Positions 50,104-59,646 are shown, counted from the stretch's first letter. The stretch: 64,000 bases of DNA from Trebonia sp963771985 (GCA_963771985.1 CAVYVO010000004.1:868001-932000); one strand, 5' to 3'. The notes: generated by a model from the sequence alone, not told the origin. Translations and numbers: made by a program.

Positions 50104-50658
50104 CTATAGACGATCAGCGAGATCCGCGGGTGGCAACTGAATGCCCTGCCAGCGTTCGCCAACTCCCGAGATAGTCACCGCCCGCGGCACGTCACCTTCG
50201 GACTCCCCCGCCTCTTCCGCCCCGTCAAACCCTTCCGCCTCCCCAGGCCCTTCCGGCGCGATCACGATCTCAAGCCGGTCCGCCGACAGCCCCTCGGCCA
50301 GCCCTTCCCCCCATTCCACGACCGTCACCGAGGTCGCGGTGTCGGCGTCGAGATCGAGGTCGTCCATCTCGAGGACGCTGCCGAGCCGGTACGCGTCGGC
50401 GTGCACCAGCGCCGGCCCGGGAGCGGCCAGGCCTTGCGTGCGGATCAGCGACGGGTGCACCCGGGCGATCACGAAGGTGGGCGATGTCACCGGCCCGCGC
50501 ACCCTGAGCCCCTCGCCGATGCCCTGGGTGAGCGTGGTCTTGCCCGCGCCCAGCGGTCCGCTCAGTATCACCAGGTCCCCCGCGCGCAGCAGGCCAGCGA
50601 GACGCCGGCCGAGGGCGCGCATGTCCGCCGCCGTCGCGACGATCACCTCTTCGTTCAC
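50104..50658 (-). CDS. tsaE: tRNA threonylcarbamoyladenosine biosynthesis ATPase TsaE
   Basis: A 184-aa P-loop ATPase with Walker A in LSGPLGAGKTTLTQG and the TsaE motif SPTFVIARVHP. It regulates the TsaBD complex for t6A37. GTG 50658 is chosen because it overlaps the alr stop (GTGA). The C-terminus carries an acidic Gly/Glu-rich insertion before the final SGVGERWQGI strand. Confidence 0.93.
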   Translation of the reverse strand: MNEEVIVATAADMRALGRRLAGLLRAGDLVILSGPLGAGKTTLTQGIGEGLRVRGPVTSPTFVIARVHPSLIRTQGLAAPGPALVHADAYRLGSVLEMDDLDLDADTATSVTVVEWGEGLAEGLSADRLEIVIAPEGPGEAEGFDGAEEAGESEGDVPRAVTISGVGERWQGIQLPPADLADRL

Positions 50659-51773
50659 GAGTACGACCTTGGCACGCGCGCGCCGATTCCGGTGGCGATC
50701 TCGTAGGAGATGGTCCCCAGCGTGTCGCCCCACTCCTGCGCGGTCGGCTCCCCGTCATCCCCCGGCCCGAACAACACGACCTCATCCCCCGCGGCCACCG
50801 CCTCGTCACCGAAGTCGATGACGAACTGGTCCATGCACACCGTCCCGGCGATCGGCCACCGCCGGCCGCGGGCGAACACCAGCGGCAGGCCCCTGGCGGA
50901 CCGCGGCACGCCGTCGGCGTAGCCCAGCGGGACCAGGCCGAGCGTGGTCTCCCTGGAGGTGACGTACCGGTGGCCGTAGGACACGCCGGTCCCGGCCGGC
51001 ACCCGCTTCACCAGCGCCAGCCGTGCCCGCAACGTCATCGCGGGCCGCAGCCACCCCGGCGCGCCGCCGGGCAGCGTAGACAGGCCGTATATCCCGCCGC
51101 CGATCCGCACCAGGTCATAGCGCGACTCCGGCACTCCGATCGCGGCGGCCGTGTTCGCGATGTGCCGCACTTCAGGTGCGGCCCCCGCCTTCTCCGCGAC
51201 CGCCAGGGCGTCCCCGAACGCGGCGAGCTGCGCCGCGATGGACGGGTTGCCCGGCTCGTCGGCCGAGGCGAAGTGCGACCACAGGCCCACGACGCTGACG
51301 AGGCCCGCGGCCTGCGCCTCCAGCGCGGTGTCGACCACCGACGGCCAGTCGGCGGCGGTCGCCCCGCCCCGGCTCAGCCCGGTGTCCGCTTTGAGGTGCA
51401 CCCGGGCCGGGCGCCCGGCCCGCGCCGCGGCGGCGGCGATACGCCGCACCATGTCCCGCGAGCCCGCGCTGAGGTCCACCCCGGTGCCGATAGCGTCGCC
51501 GTGCGCGTGGTCGGGGATCGCCATCAGGCACAGCAAGGGGTCATCGATGCCGGCGGCGCGCAGTTCGAGGGCCTCGGCCACGTGCACCACGCCGAGCCAC
51601 CGGGCACCGCCGAGCAGCGCCGCGCGGGCCGCGGCGACCGCCCCGTGCCCGTAGCCGCCGGCCTTCACTACCGCCATGACGGCGCTGGGCGACACGTGCT
51701 CGCGCAGCGCCGCGACGTTACCCGAGATCGCGTCCAGATCGACGCGAGCCTCCGCGTGGCTATCCATGACCAT
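50655..51773 (-). CDS. alr: Alanine racemase
   Basis: A 372-aa PLP enzyme producing D-alanine for peptidoglycan. PLP Lys37 lies in MAVVKAGGYGHG, and the second catalytic residue Tyr in GTGVSYGHRYVT; the GVDLSAGSRDMV and RIGGGIYGLST regions match the family. I start at ATG 51773; ATG 51767 is also possible, and neither has a strong Shine-Dalgarno. The frame is open further upstream but only as antisense to nnr. Overlaps tsaE. Confidence 0.95.
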   Translation of the reverse strand: MVMDSHAEARVDLDAISGNVAALREHVSPSAVMAVVKAGGYGHGAVAAARAALLGGARWLGVVHVAEALELRAAGIDDPLLCLMAIPDHAHGDAIGTGVDLSAGSRDMVRRIAAAAARAGRPARVHLKADTGLSRGGATAADWPSVVDTALEAQAAGLVSVVGLWSHFASADEPGNPSIAAQLAAFGDALAVAEKAGAAPEVRHIANTAAAIGVPESRYDLVRIGGGIYGLSTLPGGAPGWLRPAMTLRARLALVKRVPAGTGVSYGHRYVTSRETTLGLVPLGYADGVPRSARGLPLVFARGRRWPIAGTVCMDQFVIDFGDEAVAAGDEVVLFGPGDDGEPTAQEWGDTLGTISYEIATGIGARVPRSYS

Positions 51774-51787
51774 CAATGCTAAAGGCT

Positions 51788-53443
51788 TTAGTAAAGCGCG
51801 CGGAAAGCCATCGGCAGCGCCCTGACCACGTCGGAGGCGCCGATAGGCGCCGCGCCGCCCGCGCCCTCGCCCGCGCCGGCGGAGTCCGCGTCCGGCACCA
51901 GCCCCGTGCCCGCCAGGTCCGCCGCGGCGAGCCTGGCCGCGAGCCCGTGCAGGTACGCGGCCGTGAGCGCGGCCTGCGGCGGCAGCAGCCCCTGCGCCAG
52001 CAGCGCCCCGGCCAGCCCGGACAAGACGTCGCCGGTGCCCGCGGTGGCGAGCCACGGGGTCCCGGTGGTGTTGACGAGCACCGGGTCCAGCCCGTCCGGC
52101 GGCGCGATCACGGTGGTGGATCCCTTGAGCAGCACGCAGGCGCCGAATTCGGTCGCGGCCCGCCGGGCGTACTCCAGCCGCCGCGCCGCGACGTCGGAGG
52201 GGTCGGCGCCGAGCAGCCGCCCCAGCTCGCCCGCGTGCGGGGTGAGCAGGGTCGGCGCCGGGCGGGGCAGCAGGTCCCTGTTCCGGGCGAGCAGCGACAG
52301 GCCGTCCGCGTCCACGAGCACTGGCAGGCTGGTCCGCAGCACGGCCGCCAGCCGGTCCGCCGCCGTGTCCGTCACGCCCATCCCCGGGCCCGCCGTCCAT
52401 GCCTGGACCCGCCCCACGGCCTCGGGGAATCGCAGCTTTCCGTCCGCGTCAGCGGATTCATTCTTTTCATCCGAACGGGAGCGGCTGTCTCCCGGCAGTT
52501 CCGTTATCACCACTTCCGGCCATTCAAGCCGCACGGCGGCGGCAGCCGCGGGAGCGGTGACGAGCCTGACCATCCCGGCGCCGCCGCGGACGGCTCCGCC
52601 GGTCGCGAGCAGGGCGGCGCCGGTGAACCGGTCGCTGCCGGCGAGCAGCCCGAGGACGCCGCGGCGGTACTTGTCCGACTCCGGGGTGGGACGCGGCACC
52701 AGGTCCCGTATGTCGTCACGCTGCGGCGCGCACGCGTCGGGCGGATCGAACAGGTGCGGGCGGAGCCCGATGTCGACGACCTCGACGACCCCCGCGTGGC
52801 CGGCGCCCGGGTCGACCAGCAGGCCTGGCTTGGCCGCGCCGAACGTCACGGTCACGTCCGCGCGCACTGCGGGGCCGTCGACGGCGCCGGTGTCGGCGTC
52901 GATGCCGCTGGGCAGGTCGACCGCGACCGTGGTCGCGGGGGAATTGGCGGCGAGCTGGGCCAGCGTCGCGTAGGGATCGCGGAGCCCGCCCTTGCCGCCG
53001 ATGCCGAGCATCCCGTCGATGATCAGGTCGGCACGCCCGATCACGCGCCGCGTGTCGTACCCGGTGTCGTAGCGCGCGCCCGGGTCGGGCCGGGTCTCAT
53101 CCGGGGCGCGTGGCGCCATCACGGGGACGATCCGGCCGCCCGCGGCCACCAGGGCCGCGGCACCGCCGGCGTGGATGCGCGATCCGGCCTGGATGGCGGT
53201 CACCGCGGCACCGCGCCGGGCCAGCAGCGCCGCCGCGTACAGCGCGTCGCCGCCGTTGTCGCCCGTGCCCGTGAGCACCGCGACCCGCGACCCGTAGATC
53301 CCGCCGGGAACGGCGCGCAGCACGGTCGCGCACACTGATGCCAGCCCCGCCGCCGCCCGCTGCATGAGGGCACCGTCCGGGACCAGCGCCATCAGGGCGG
53401 CTTCCGCCGCCCGAACCTTGGCTACCTGGTAAGCGTCACGCAC
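51788..53443 (-). CDS. nnr: Bifunctional NAD(P)H-hydrate epimerase/dehydratase
   Basis: A 551-aa repair enzyme for hydrated NAD(P)H. The N-terminal epimerase (NnrE) shows VLTGTGDNGGDALYAAALL and VAVDLPSGIDADTGAV. The C-terminal ADP-dependent dehydratase (NnrD) shows KYRRGVLGLLAGSD, LLTPHAGELGRLLG, VLLKGSTTVIA and TAGTGDVLSGLAGALLAQG. A roughly 30-residue polar segment (SRSRSDEKNESADADGK) sits in the middle of the dehydratase. Between acpS and alr, as in other actinomycetes. Confidence 0.95.
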   Translation of the reverse strand: MRDAYQVAKVRAAEAALMALVPDGALMQRAAAGLASVCATVLRAVPGGIYGSRVAVLTGTGDNGGDALYAAALLARRGAAVTAIQAGSRIHAGGAAALVAAGGRIVPVMAPRAPDETRPDPGARYDTGYDTRRVIGRADLIIDGMLGIGGKGGLRDPYATLAQLAANSPATTVAVDLPSGIDADTGAVDGPAVRADVTVTFGAAKPGLLVDPGAGHAGVVEVVDIGLRPHLFDPPDACAPQRDDIRDLVPRPTPESDKYRRGVLGLLAGSDRFTGAALLATGGAVRGGAGMVRLVTAPAAAAAVRLEWPEVVITELPGDSRSRSDEKNESADADGKLRFPEAVGRVQAWTAGPGMGVTDTAADRLAAVLRTSLPVLVDADGLSLLARNRDLLPRPAPTLLTPHAGELGRLLGADPSDVAARRLEYARRAATEFGACVLLKGSTTVIAPPDGLDPVLVNTTGTPWLATAGTGDVLSGLAGALLAQGLLPPQAALTAAYLHGLAARLAAADLAGTGLVPDADSAGAGEGAGGAAPIGASDVVRALPMAFRALY

Positions 53444-53462
53444 GCTGCATAGTCTGCCCTAG

Positions 53463-53855
53463 TCAGACCCAGCCAAGCCCACCTGCCCCGCGTACGGCGG
53501 CGGGGTCGGCTTCGGCGATGACGACGGCCGTGGCCAAGCCGCCATCATGGCTGAGTGACACGTGCCAGCGCGTGATACCCAGCCGTGCCGCGGCGTCGGC
53601 CACCGTGCGGTAGGTCGCGAGCTCAGGCCGGCCATCCGGACCGGTGATGATCTCGGCGTCGGTCCACTGCAGCCCGCGCGGCGCGCCGAGGGCCTTGGCC
53701 AGCGCCTCCTTGGCGGCGAAACGAGCGGCCAGCGACCACACGGGCAGCACGCGTTCCCCTTCGGTGAACAGCCGGCCGGCAAGGCCCTTCGTACGGCCGA
53801 GGGCTCGCGCGAGGCGGTTGATCTCGACGACATCGATGCCGATGCCGACGATCAT
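53463..53855 (-). CDS. acpS: Holo-[acyl-carrier-protein] synthase AcpS
   Basis: A 130-aa phosphopantetheinyl transferase for acyl-carrier protein. It has the two metal-binding residues: D8 in GIGIDVVEINR and E50 in ARFAAKEALAKAL, plus HVSLSHDGGLATAVVIAE at the C-terminus. ATG 53855 overlaps the glmM stop (ATGA). Confidence 0.95.
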   Translation of the reverse strand: MIVGIGIDVVEINRLARALGRTKGLAGRLFTEGERVLPVWSLAARFAAKEALAKALGAPRGLQWTDAEIITGPDGRPELATYRTVADAAARLGITRWHVSLSHDGGLATAVVIAEADPAAVRGAGGLGWV

Positions 53856-55216
53856 CGCATCGCCAGGCGTACCGCCTCCGCGAGCTGGCCCGCGATGTGA
53901 TCGGCCAGCCTCGCTTCCCGCGCCTCGACCATCACCCGGATCGCCGGCTCGGTACCGCTGGGCCGCAGCAGGACGCGCCCGGCGTCGCCGAGCTCGTCCT
54001 GTGCGGCCTTGACGGCTCCGGCCAGCGCGGGATCGGCCATCGCGCGGGCCTTGTCTCCGCGTACGTTGATCAGGACCTGCGGGTACCTCGTCATCATCTT
54101 CGCGGCGGCGGATACTGGAAAGCCGCTGCGGTTCACCGAGGCCAGCAGGTGCAGGCCGGTCAGGACCCCGTCGCCAGTGGTGGCGTGGCCCATCTGAATG
54201 ATGTGCCCGGACTGCTCTCCGCCGAGCACGTAGCCGCCGGCCCGCATGGCCGCGTAGACGTGCTTGTCGCCGACAGGGGTCTGGATGACGGTGATGCCTG
54301 CCTCGCGCATCGCGTCGTGGAAGCCGAGGTTGGACATCACGGTCACCACCACGGCGTTGCCCGCGAGCTGTCCGGCCTGCTTGAGCTCGGTAGCGAGCAC
54401 GGTGAGGATCTGATCGCCGTCCAGCGGGGCGCCGTCGGCGTCCACCGCGAGGCACCGGTCCGCGTCACCGTCGAAGGCGAGGCCCGCGTCCGCGCCGTGC
54501 TCGACGACCGCCACCGCGAGCGTGTCCAGGTGGGTGGATCCGACGCCCGCGTTGATGTTCAGCCCGTCCGGCGCGGCGCCGATCGCGATCACTTCCGCGC
54601 CGGCCCGGCGCAGCGCGCGGGGCCCGATGCTGTAGGCGGCGCCATGCGCGCAGTCCACGACGACCCGCAGCCCCTGCAGCGGCGGACGGCCGTCCGCCAT
54701 TACCGGGAGGGTGCCGAGCAAGTGGTCGAGGTAAGCCTCGTGCTTGGAGTAGGCGTCGGTGACCCGGCCGAAAGCGGGCGGTTCAACGCCTGGCGCGTCC
54801 GGCGCGCCGGAGCGCAGTTCGGCCTCGATCGCGTCTTCGACCTCGTCCGGAAGCTTGACCCCGCCGCGCCCGAAGAACTTGATCCCGTTGTCGGCGGCCG
54901 GGTTGTGACTCGCGGAGAGCACCACGCCAAAGTCAGCGCCGAGCGCCCCGGTGAGATAAGCGACGCCAGGGGTGGGAATCACGCCCAGCCGGAGCACGTC
55001 AACTCCCGAGCTGGCTAGCCCAGCGACGACGGCTGCTTCGAGGAAGTCGCCTGAGGCGCGGGAATCGCGTCCGATCACGGCCACTGGACGGCTCGGCCCG
55101 GCGGCGGCCGGTGCGAGCACCGGCACCGCCGCTATGGCCAAGTCCATCGCCAACCGCGCGGTTAGATCGCGGCCAGCCACTCCTCGAACACCGTCAGTAC
55201 CGAAGATTCGGCCCAT
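53852..55216 (-). CDS. glmM: Phosphoglucosamine mutase GlmM
   Basis: A 454-aa phosphohexomutase making glucosamine-1-phosphate for UDP-GlcNAc. The active-site Ser is in GVVLSASHNPAADNG (S103), the Mg-binding loop is LAFDGDADRCLAVD, the sugar loop GGEQSGHII and the phosphate loop LLRPSGTEPAIRVM. All essential motifs are intact. Overlaps acpS by 4 nt. It lies 30 bp after rpsI. Confidence 0.96.
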   Translation of the reverse strand: MGRIFGTDGVRGVAGRDLTARLAMDLAIAAVPVLAPAAAGPSRPVAVIGRDSRASGDFLEAAVVAGLASSGVDVLRLGVIPTPGVAYLTGALGADFGVVLSASHNPAADNGIKFFGRGGVKLPDEVEDAIEAELRSGAPDAPGVEPPAFGRVTDAYSKHEAYLDHLLGTLPVMADGRPPLQGLRVVVDCAHGAAYSIGPRALRRAGAEVIAIGAAPDGLNINAGVGSTHLDTLAVAVVEHGADAGLAFDGDADRCLAVDADGAPLDGDQILTVLATELKQAGQLAGNAVVVTVMSNLGFHDAMREAGITVIQTPVGDKHVYAAMRAGGYVLGGEQSGHIIQMGHATTGDGVLTGLHLLASVNRSGFPVSAAAKMMTRYPQVLINVRGDKARAMADPALAGAVKAAQDELGDAGRVLLRPSGTEPAIRVMVEAREARLADHIAGQLAEAVRLAMR

Positions 55217-55246
55217 GTCGGTGTGCCCCCCGCGTACCAGTGAGCG

Positions 55247-55798
55247 TTAGCGCTTGGAGTACTGCGGAGCCTTGCGGGCCTTCTTGAGACCGTACTTCTT
55301 CCGCTCCGTCACCCGCGCGTCGCGGGTGAGGAAGCCGGCCTTCTTCAGCGGCGGCCGGTTCTCCGGGTCGACGAGCGTCAGCGCGCGGGCGACGCCCAGG
55401 CGCAGCGCGCCGGCCTGCCCCGTGACGCCGCCGCCGACGATCCGCGAGATCACGTCGAACTTGCCTTCGGCGCCGATCAGCACGAACGGCTCGCTGACGA
55501 TCTGCTGGTGCACCTTGTTCGGGAAGTACGAGTCGAGGGTCCGCCCGTTGATCTTCCACTGGCCGGTGCCCGGGACGATCCGGACGCGGGCGACGGCCTC
55601 CTTGCGGCGGCCCGTGCCGGAGGCGTGGCCGGTGACCACCGGCCGGCGCGCCGGCCGGGACGCGGCGGCCTCCGGGGACTCCGAGGTGTACTCCGACGGA
55701 GCATCCTCAGTGTCGGCGTCCAAACCGTCGTCGGCGTACTCCTCTTGGAAGTAAGCCGCGTCGTCTGCGGGCGTCTCTACGCCAGTGGGCTCGGCCAC
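55247..55798 (-). CDS. rpsI: 30S ribosomal protein S9
   Basis: A 183-aa S9 with the conserved core GTGRRKEAVARVRIVPGTG, GRTLDSYFPN, GGGVTGQAGALRLGVARAL and the basic C-terminal ERKKYGLKKARKAPQYSKR. The N-terminus carries an acidic extension of about 50 residues (ADDAAYFQEEYADDGLD), also known from other actinobacterial S9 proteins. It is paired with rplM 10 bp upstream. Confidence 0.97.
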   Translation of the reverse strand: MAEPTGVETPADDAAYFQEEYADDGLDADTEDAPSEYTSESPEAAASRPARRPVVTGHASGTGRRKEAVARVRIVPGTGQWKINGRTLDSYFPNKVHQQIVSEPFVLIGAEGKFDVISRIVGGGVTGQAGALRLGVARALTLVDPENRPPLKKAGFLTRDARVTERKKYGLKKARKAPQYSKR

Positions 55799-55808
55799 GT
55801 TGCTATCC

Positions 55809-56270
55809 TCACGCTTCCTTGCGGCACTGCTGGGTAATCTGCGAGATCTCGTACGGCTGCGGCTGCTGCGCCTGGTGCGGATGGGTCGGGCCCGCGTACA
55901 CCTTCAGCTTGCTCAGCGTCTTGCGGCCGAGCGAGTTCTTCGGCAGCATGCCCCTGACCGCCTTCTCCACCACACGCTCCGGGTGCTTGGCCATCAGGTC
56001 CGCGTAGCTCACCGCGCGCAGGCCGCCCGGGTAACCAGAGTGGCGGTACGCGCGCTTCTGCTCAAGCTTCGCGCCGCTGAGAGAAACCTTGTCCGCGTTA
56101 ATCACGATGACGAAGTCACCGGTGTCGACGTGCGGAGCGAAAATAGGCTTGTGCTTGCCCCGCAGCAGCACCGCCACATGGCTGGCCAGCCGGCCGAGCA
56201 CGACGTCAGTGGCGTCGATGACATGCCACTGCCGCGTGATGTCACTGTCTTTCGGGCTGAAAGTGCGCAC
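55809..56270 (-). CDS. rplM: 50S ribosomal protein L13
   Basis: A 153-aa L13: RQWHVIDATDVVLGRLASHV, KHKPIFAPHVDTGDFVIV and KAVRGMLPKNSLGRKTL are diagnostic. GTG 56270 gives the usual actinobacterial N-terminus (RTFSPKDSDITRQW); an upstream open frame to 56369 is not needed. It leads the rplM-rpsI-glmM unit. The 56271-56824 interval carries its promoter and the hairpin at 56661. Confidence 0.96.
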   Translation of the reverse strand: MRTFSPKDSDITRQWHVIDATDVVLGRLASHVAVLLRGKHKPIFAPHVDTGDFVIVINADKVSLSGAKLEQKRAYRHSGYPGGLRAVSYADLMAKHPERVVEKAVRGMLPKNSLGRKTLSKLKVYAGPTHPHQAQQPQPYEISQITQQCRKEA

Positions 56271-56660
56271 AGTCGTTAAGCCTTCGCATGTGGTTCGTGA
56301 TCCAGGAGACCCTGCCGACGAAGTCCGTCGCTCCACTCGTCCCCGCGACTCGCGCAGCGTGCTGAACACTGCTCATCACGGATGACGCCAATGCAGCATA
56401 CTCGTAATCAGCGCCCAGTGCCAAAGCGCGCGGATCCCCTGCCGCAGGATCAAGCCAGTCTACCGCAACCCTGCCTCCAGGACGCACCCTCCCGCACGCC
56501 CGCTCACAGCCCGCCCCGGCGCGTGCGCCGTTCGCGCAGATGGCGGCGGTTAAGTCCCTCGGCTCAGGCGCCTGCCAGCACCCGCACACGCCGCGCCGCG
56601 GCCGCAAGCTTCGGACAATCCGGATAATTCGGGCATTAAATGCCGCCCGAAGAAGATAGC

Positions 56661-56696
56661 GGATCGTTAGGCACACTGTGGTGTGCCTAACGATCC
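56661..56696. promoter_or_regulatory. 16-bp perfect inverted repeat in the rplM upstream region
   Basis: GGATCGTTAGGCACAC and its exact complement around a TGTG loop. It is too long and perfect to be chance. It lies 390 bp before rplM and 129 bp before the divergent plus-strand gene, so it is not at the end of either transcript; a regulator site or an RNA leader hairpin is possible. The 56271-56824 interval holds no other supported feature. Confidence 0.7.
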
Positions 56697-56824
56697 ATTA
56701 TCTTGCGGAAGCGGCTCGCGCCGCCCCGCAGCCCGGACCAGCAGGCGATCCGCGTCGCATCACTATTTGGCATCTGATGGTCACGGAGTGCTGAAAGTTC
56801 TGCGACCACCCTTGCCGAACTGGT

Positions 56825-58696
56825 ATGGACGCTACGCTCGTTGCTATGGGATACCGGGGTGAGGACGCCTCCCGCACAAGAATGGATTCCCGGCGCCAAC
56901 CGCCTCGGCAGTCGCCCGGCACGGGGCCGGGCGCCGCGTGGCCGGGGGACGACGGTTCACGGGGTTACGGCCAGCACGGGGATTACCCGCCCGCCGGCGA
57001 GTACGGCGGCTATCCGCAGGACGGCCCCTACGCCGGGCACGGAGAATCCGGCTACGGAGACGACGGGTACGGCCAGCCGGGACAGCACGGTCAGCAATTC
57101 GGCTACGACGCCGACGGGTACGGTCCTGGCCCCGGCTACGGCGAGTGGGCGCCGGACGGGTACGGCCAGCACCCCCAGGACGACGGGTACGCGGCGGGCT
57201 CCGGTTACGGCCAGCCCCAAGGGTACGGTCAGCCCCAAGAGGACCCCAGCTATGGCCGCCAGTCGGCACCGGGCGGTTACGAGGCCCGCGAGGGGGGCTA
57301 CCGCGATGGCTATCCGGGCGACGGCTACCACCCCTCCGGCGACTACCCGGCTCAGCGATCCGAGTACCCCCGTCCCGGCAACCAACTGGCGCTGCCGCCA
57401 GCCGGGTATGCCGGTTCCGGGGGTTACCCCGCCCAGCCGCAGTCGCCTGGCTACCCCCAGTCGGGCGGATATCCAGCACAGCCCGGCGGATACGGCCAAT
57501 CGGGCGGCTACCCGGCCGCAGGCACCGATTCCGGCGACTTCCCCGGTCGCTACGCCGGCGGCGACTGGTACGAGGGCCAGCCGAGCGCGGCACCCGGCTC
57601 GGGCTTCGCGGACACCGGCACGCACGCCATGGACGCCCGGATCATCGACTCGTACGGCCCCGGGCCCCGGCCCGGCCAGCCGCCGATGGTTGACCCGCCG
57701 GACATGGTGCACACCGGACAGCAGGAACGGTACGACGACTACGAGTCCTACCCCGGCTACGACGGCCAGTATGATCCCGGGAGCCACCCAGACCACGACG
57801 CCGACCGCGGATACGACGACTACGCGGACCGCGACGATCCCTATCACGACCGCTACGGCGACGGCGGGACCGCGCCGCGACCCGCCCCCAGGAACAAGCC
57901 CAGGCAAGGCAAGGCCGGTAAGACCAGGACCGCCAGCACGAGGGGACCCGGCAGGCGCCCGCTGCTGATCGCCGCTCTCGCTGTTGTCGCGGTGGTCGTT
58001 GTCGGCGCGGCCGCCTACACGTTCGTGTTCAAGCCGAAGCCTTCCAGCGGCAACTCGTCGGCGACGGCGGGCCCGCTCCCGACCGCGGGCACGCAGTCGG
58101 CGGCCACCGCCGACTGCGTGAAGCAGTTCGGCCCGTACTGCCACATCACGCTGCGCACCGATGACCCGGCCCCGCTCACGCTCGCCGAGCTCTTCCCGCC
58201 GCAGTTCCTGAACGAGACCGACCACAACTCCTTCACCCGCGTCGCCGCCAAGCTCGACAAGACGTGCTCGACCGCGGTGATCGGCCAGGACCTGGTCAGC
58301 GCCCTGCAGAGCGGCAAGTGCACGCAGGTGCTGCGGGCCAGCTACGTGTCCGAGAACAGCAAGATCATGGGCACCATCGGCGTGGTCAACCTGGATACGA
58401 CCAACGCAGCGCACCACGCCGGGAAGGTGGTCGGCGCCAACGACTTCATCACGCCGCTCAGCACCACCAAAGGCGTCGCCAGCAAGCTCGGCAAGGGAAC
58501 CGGCGTCGTCGAGGCGGAGTACAAGGGCCATTACCTGATCCTGACCTGGGCGGAGTTCACGAGCACGAACGCGCCCGCCACCAAGGCGCAGGACCAGCAG
58601 CTCGAGGCGTTCGAAAGCGACCTAGTAGCCGGAACGGTCAACATCAGCCTCAGCCAGCGGATGGTTACCGGTCGCCCGGCGACCGCCACGGGCTAG
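56825..58696 (+). CDS. Membrane protein with Pro/Gly/Tyr-rich cytoplasmic domain
   Basis: A 623-aa protein with a very long disordered N-terminal region (about residues 10-370) rich in Gly, Tyr, Pro and Gln with GYGQ-like short repeats, then a basic segment, one transmembrane helix (about 380-400) and an extracellular C-terminal domain of about 220 residues with a Cys pair (ADCVKQFGPYC) and two later Cys. The design resembles the protein at 48783 and some actinobacterial surface or polar-growth membrane proteins, but I do not recognise a family. The start is uncertain between ATG 56825 and ATG 56846; neither has a Shine-Dalgarno. It converges on truA with a 4-bp overlap. Confidence 0.75.
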   Translation: MDATLVAMGYRGEDASRTRMDSRRQPPRQSPGTGPGAAWPGDDGSRGYGQHGDYPPAGEYGGYPQDGPYAGHGESGYGDDGYGQPGQHGQQFGYDADGYGPGPGYGEWAPDGYGQHPQDDGYAAGSGYGQPQGYGQPQEDPSYGRQSAPGGYEAREGGYRDGYPGDGYHPSGDYPAQRSEYPRPGNQLALPPAGYAGSGGYPAQPQSPGYPQSGGYPAQPGGYGQSGGYPAAGTDSGDFPGRYAGGDWYEGQPSAAPGSGFADTGTHAMDARIIDSYGPGPRPGQPPMVDPPDMVHTGQQERYDDYESYPGYDGQYDPGSHPDHDADRGYDDYADRDDPYHDRYGDGGTAPRPAPRNKPRQGKAGKTRTASTRGPGRRPLLIAALAVVAVVVVGAAAYTFVFKPKPSSGNSSATAGPLPTAGTQSAATADCVKQFGPYCHITLRTDDPAPLTLAELFPPQFLNETDHNSFTRVAAKLDKTCSTAVIGQDLVSALQSGKCTQVLRASYVSENSKIMGTIGVVNLDTTNAAHHAGKVVGANDFITPLSTTKGVASKLGKGTGVVEAEYKGHYLILTWAEFTSTNAPATKAQDQQLEAFESDLVAGTVNISLSQRMVTGRPATATG

Positions 58697-59646
58697 ACGC
58701 CGCCGGCCGTGCGCACCCGCCGGGTCAGCACCGCTCGCTCGGCGAGCTGGGCCGGCTCGGGGTAGCGCACTTCCTCCAGGCACAGTCCGTGCGGCGGCAC
58801 CACCCGGACGGCGGGGTCGCGGACGGCCGCGGTGAGGACCGCGGCGGGCCAGGACGGCGGCCGGCCGCCCTCGCCGACCGGAAGCAGCGCCCCGACCAGT
58901 GCGCGGACCATGTTGTGGCAGAACGCGTCGGCGACCACGCAGGCGACGGCGACGCCATCGGAGTCGCGTCGCCAGTCGAGGCGGCGCAGCGCGCGAACGG
59001 TCGTCGCCCCCTCCCTGCGGCGGCAGAACGCGGCGAAGTCGTGTTCCCCGAGCAACGCCGCCGCGGCGGCGTTCATGGCGCCCAGGTCAAGTCCGCGCGG
59101 GTACCAGAGGGTGTCGTGCCTGCGCAGCGGATCCGCGGTGGCGAGGTCATCGCAGATCCGGTAGGAGTAACGCCGCCAGAGCGCGGAAAACCGGGCGTCA
59201 AAGCCCTCGGGCGCCAGCCCCAGACCGCGTACCCGGATGTCGGGCGGCAGCGCCCTGGCGAGGCGCCGCATCGCCGCGTCCGGCCGGGCCGTCCAGACGC
59301 CCTCCGGAAGGTCGGCGTGCGCGACCTGCCCGCGCGCGTGGACCCCCGCGTCGGTCCGGCCGGCCACGGTCAGCCGCGGCGCCTCTCCGAGCCGGAGCAC
59401 CCGCCCCAGCGTCTCGGCGAGCACACCCTCCACTGTCCGCCGCCCCGGCTGCGCCGCCCAGCCAGAAAACCCCGCCCCGTCATAGGCAAGATCAAATTTG
59501 ATCCGAACGAAAGCGCCCGACTCCCCGGCCCCACCCGACTCCGCGCCGGATGCCCCGCCTACCGCAGCCGCGCCCGACTCTCCGGACCTACCCGACTCCG
59601 CGTGCCGCGACAGCCCTGCCGCGACGGACGCGTCATCCGCGCACAC
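58693..59646 (-). CDS. truA: tRNA pseudouridine synthase A
   Basis: A TruA pseudouridine synthase acting on positions 38-40 of tRNAs. The catalytic Asp is in VAGRTDAGVHARGQ. Other motifs are FDLAYDGAGFSGWAAQPGRR, FSALWRRYSYRI and AFCHNMVRALVGALL. I chose GTG 59646 with GGGAG 6 nt upstream, giving 317 aa with an N-terminal Ser/Gly/Ala-rich lead of about 45 residues before the core. A GTG at 59736 is in frame but falls inside the hairpin at 59714-59768. Confidence 0.9.
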   Translation of the reverse strand: MCADDASVAAGLSRHAESGRSGESGAAAVGGASGAESGGAGESGAFVRIKFDLAYDGAGFSGWAAQPGRRTVEGVLAETLGRVLRLGEAPRLTVAGRTDAGVHARGQVAHADLPEGVWTARPDAAMRRLARALPPDIRVRGLGLAPEGFDARFSALWRRYSYRICDDLATADPLRRHDTLWYPRGLDLGAMNAAAAALLGEHDFAAFCRRREGATTVRALRRLDWRRDSDGVAVACVVADAFCHNMVRALVGALLPVGEGGRPPSWPAAVLTAAVRDPAVRVVPPHGLCLEEVRYPEPAQLAERAVLTRRVRTAGGV

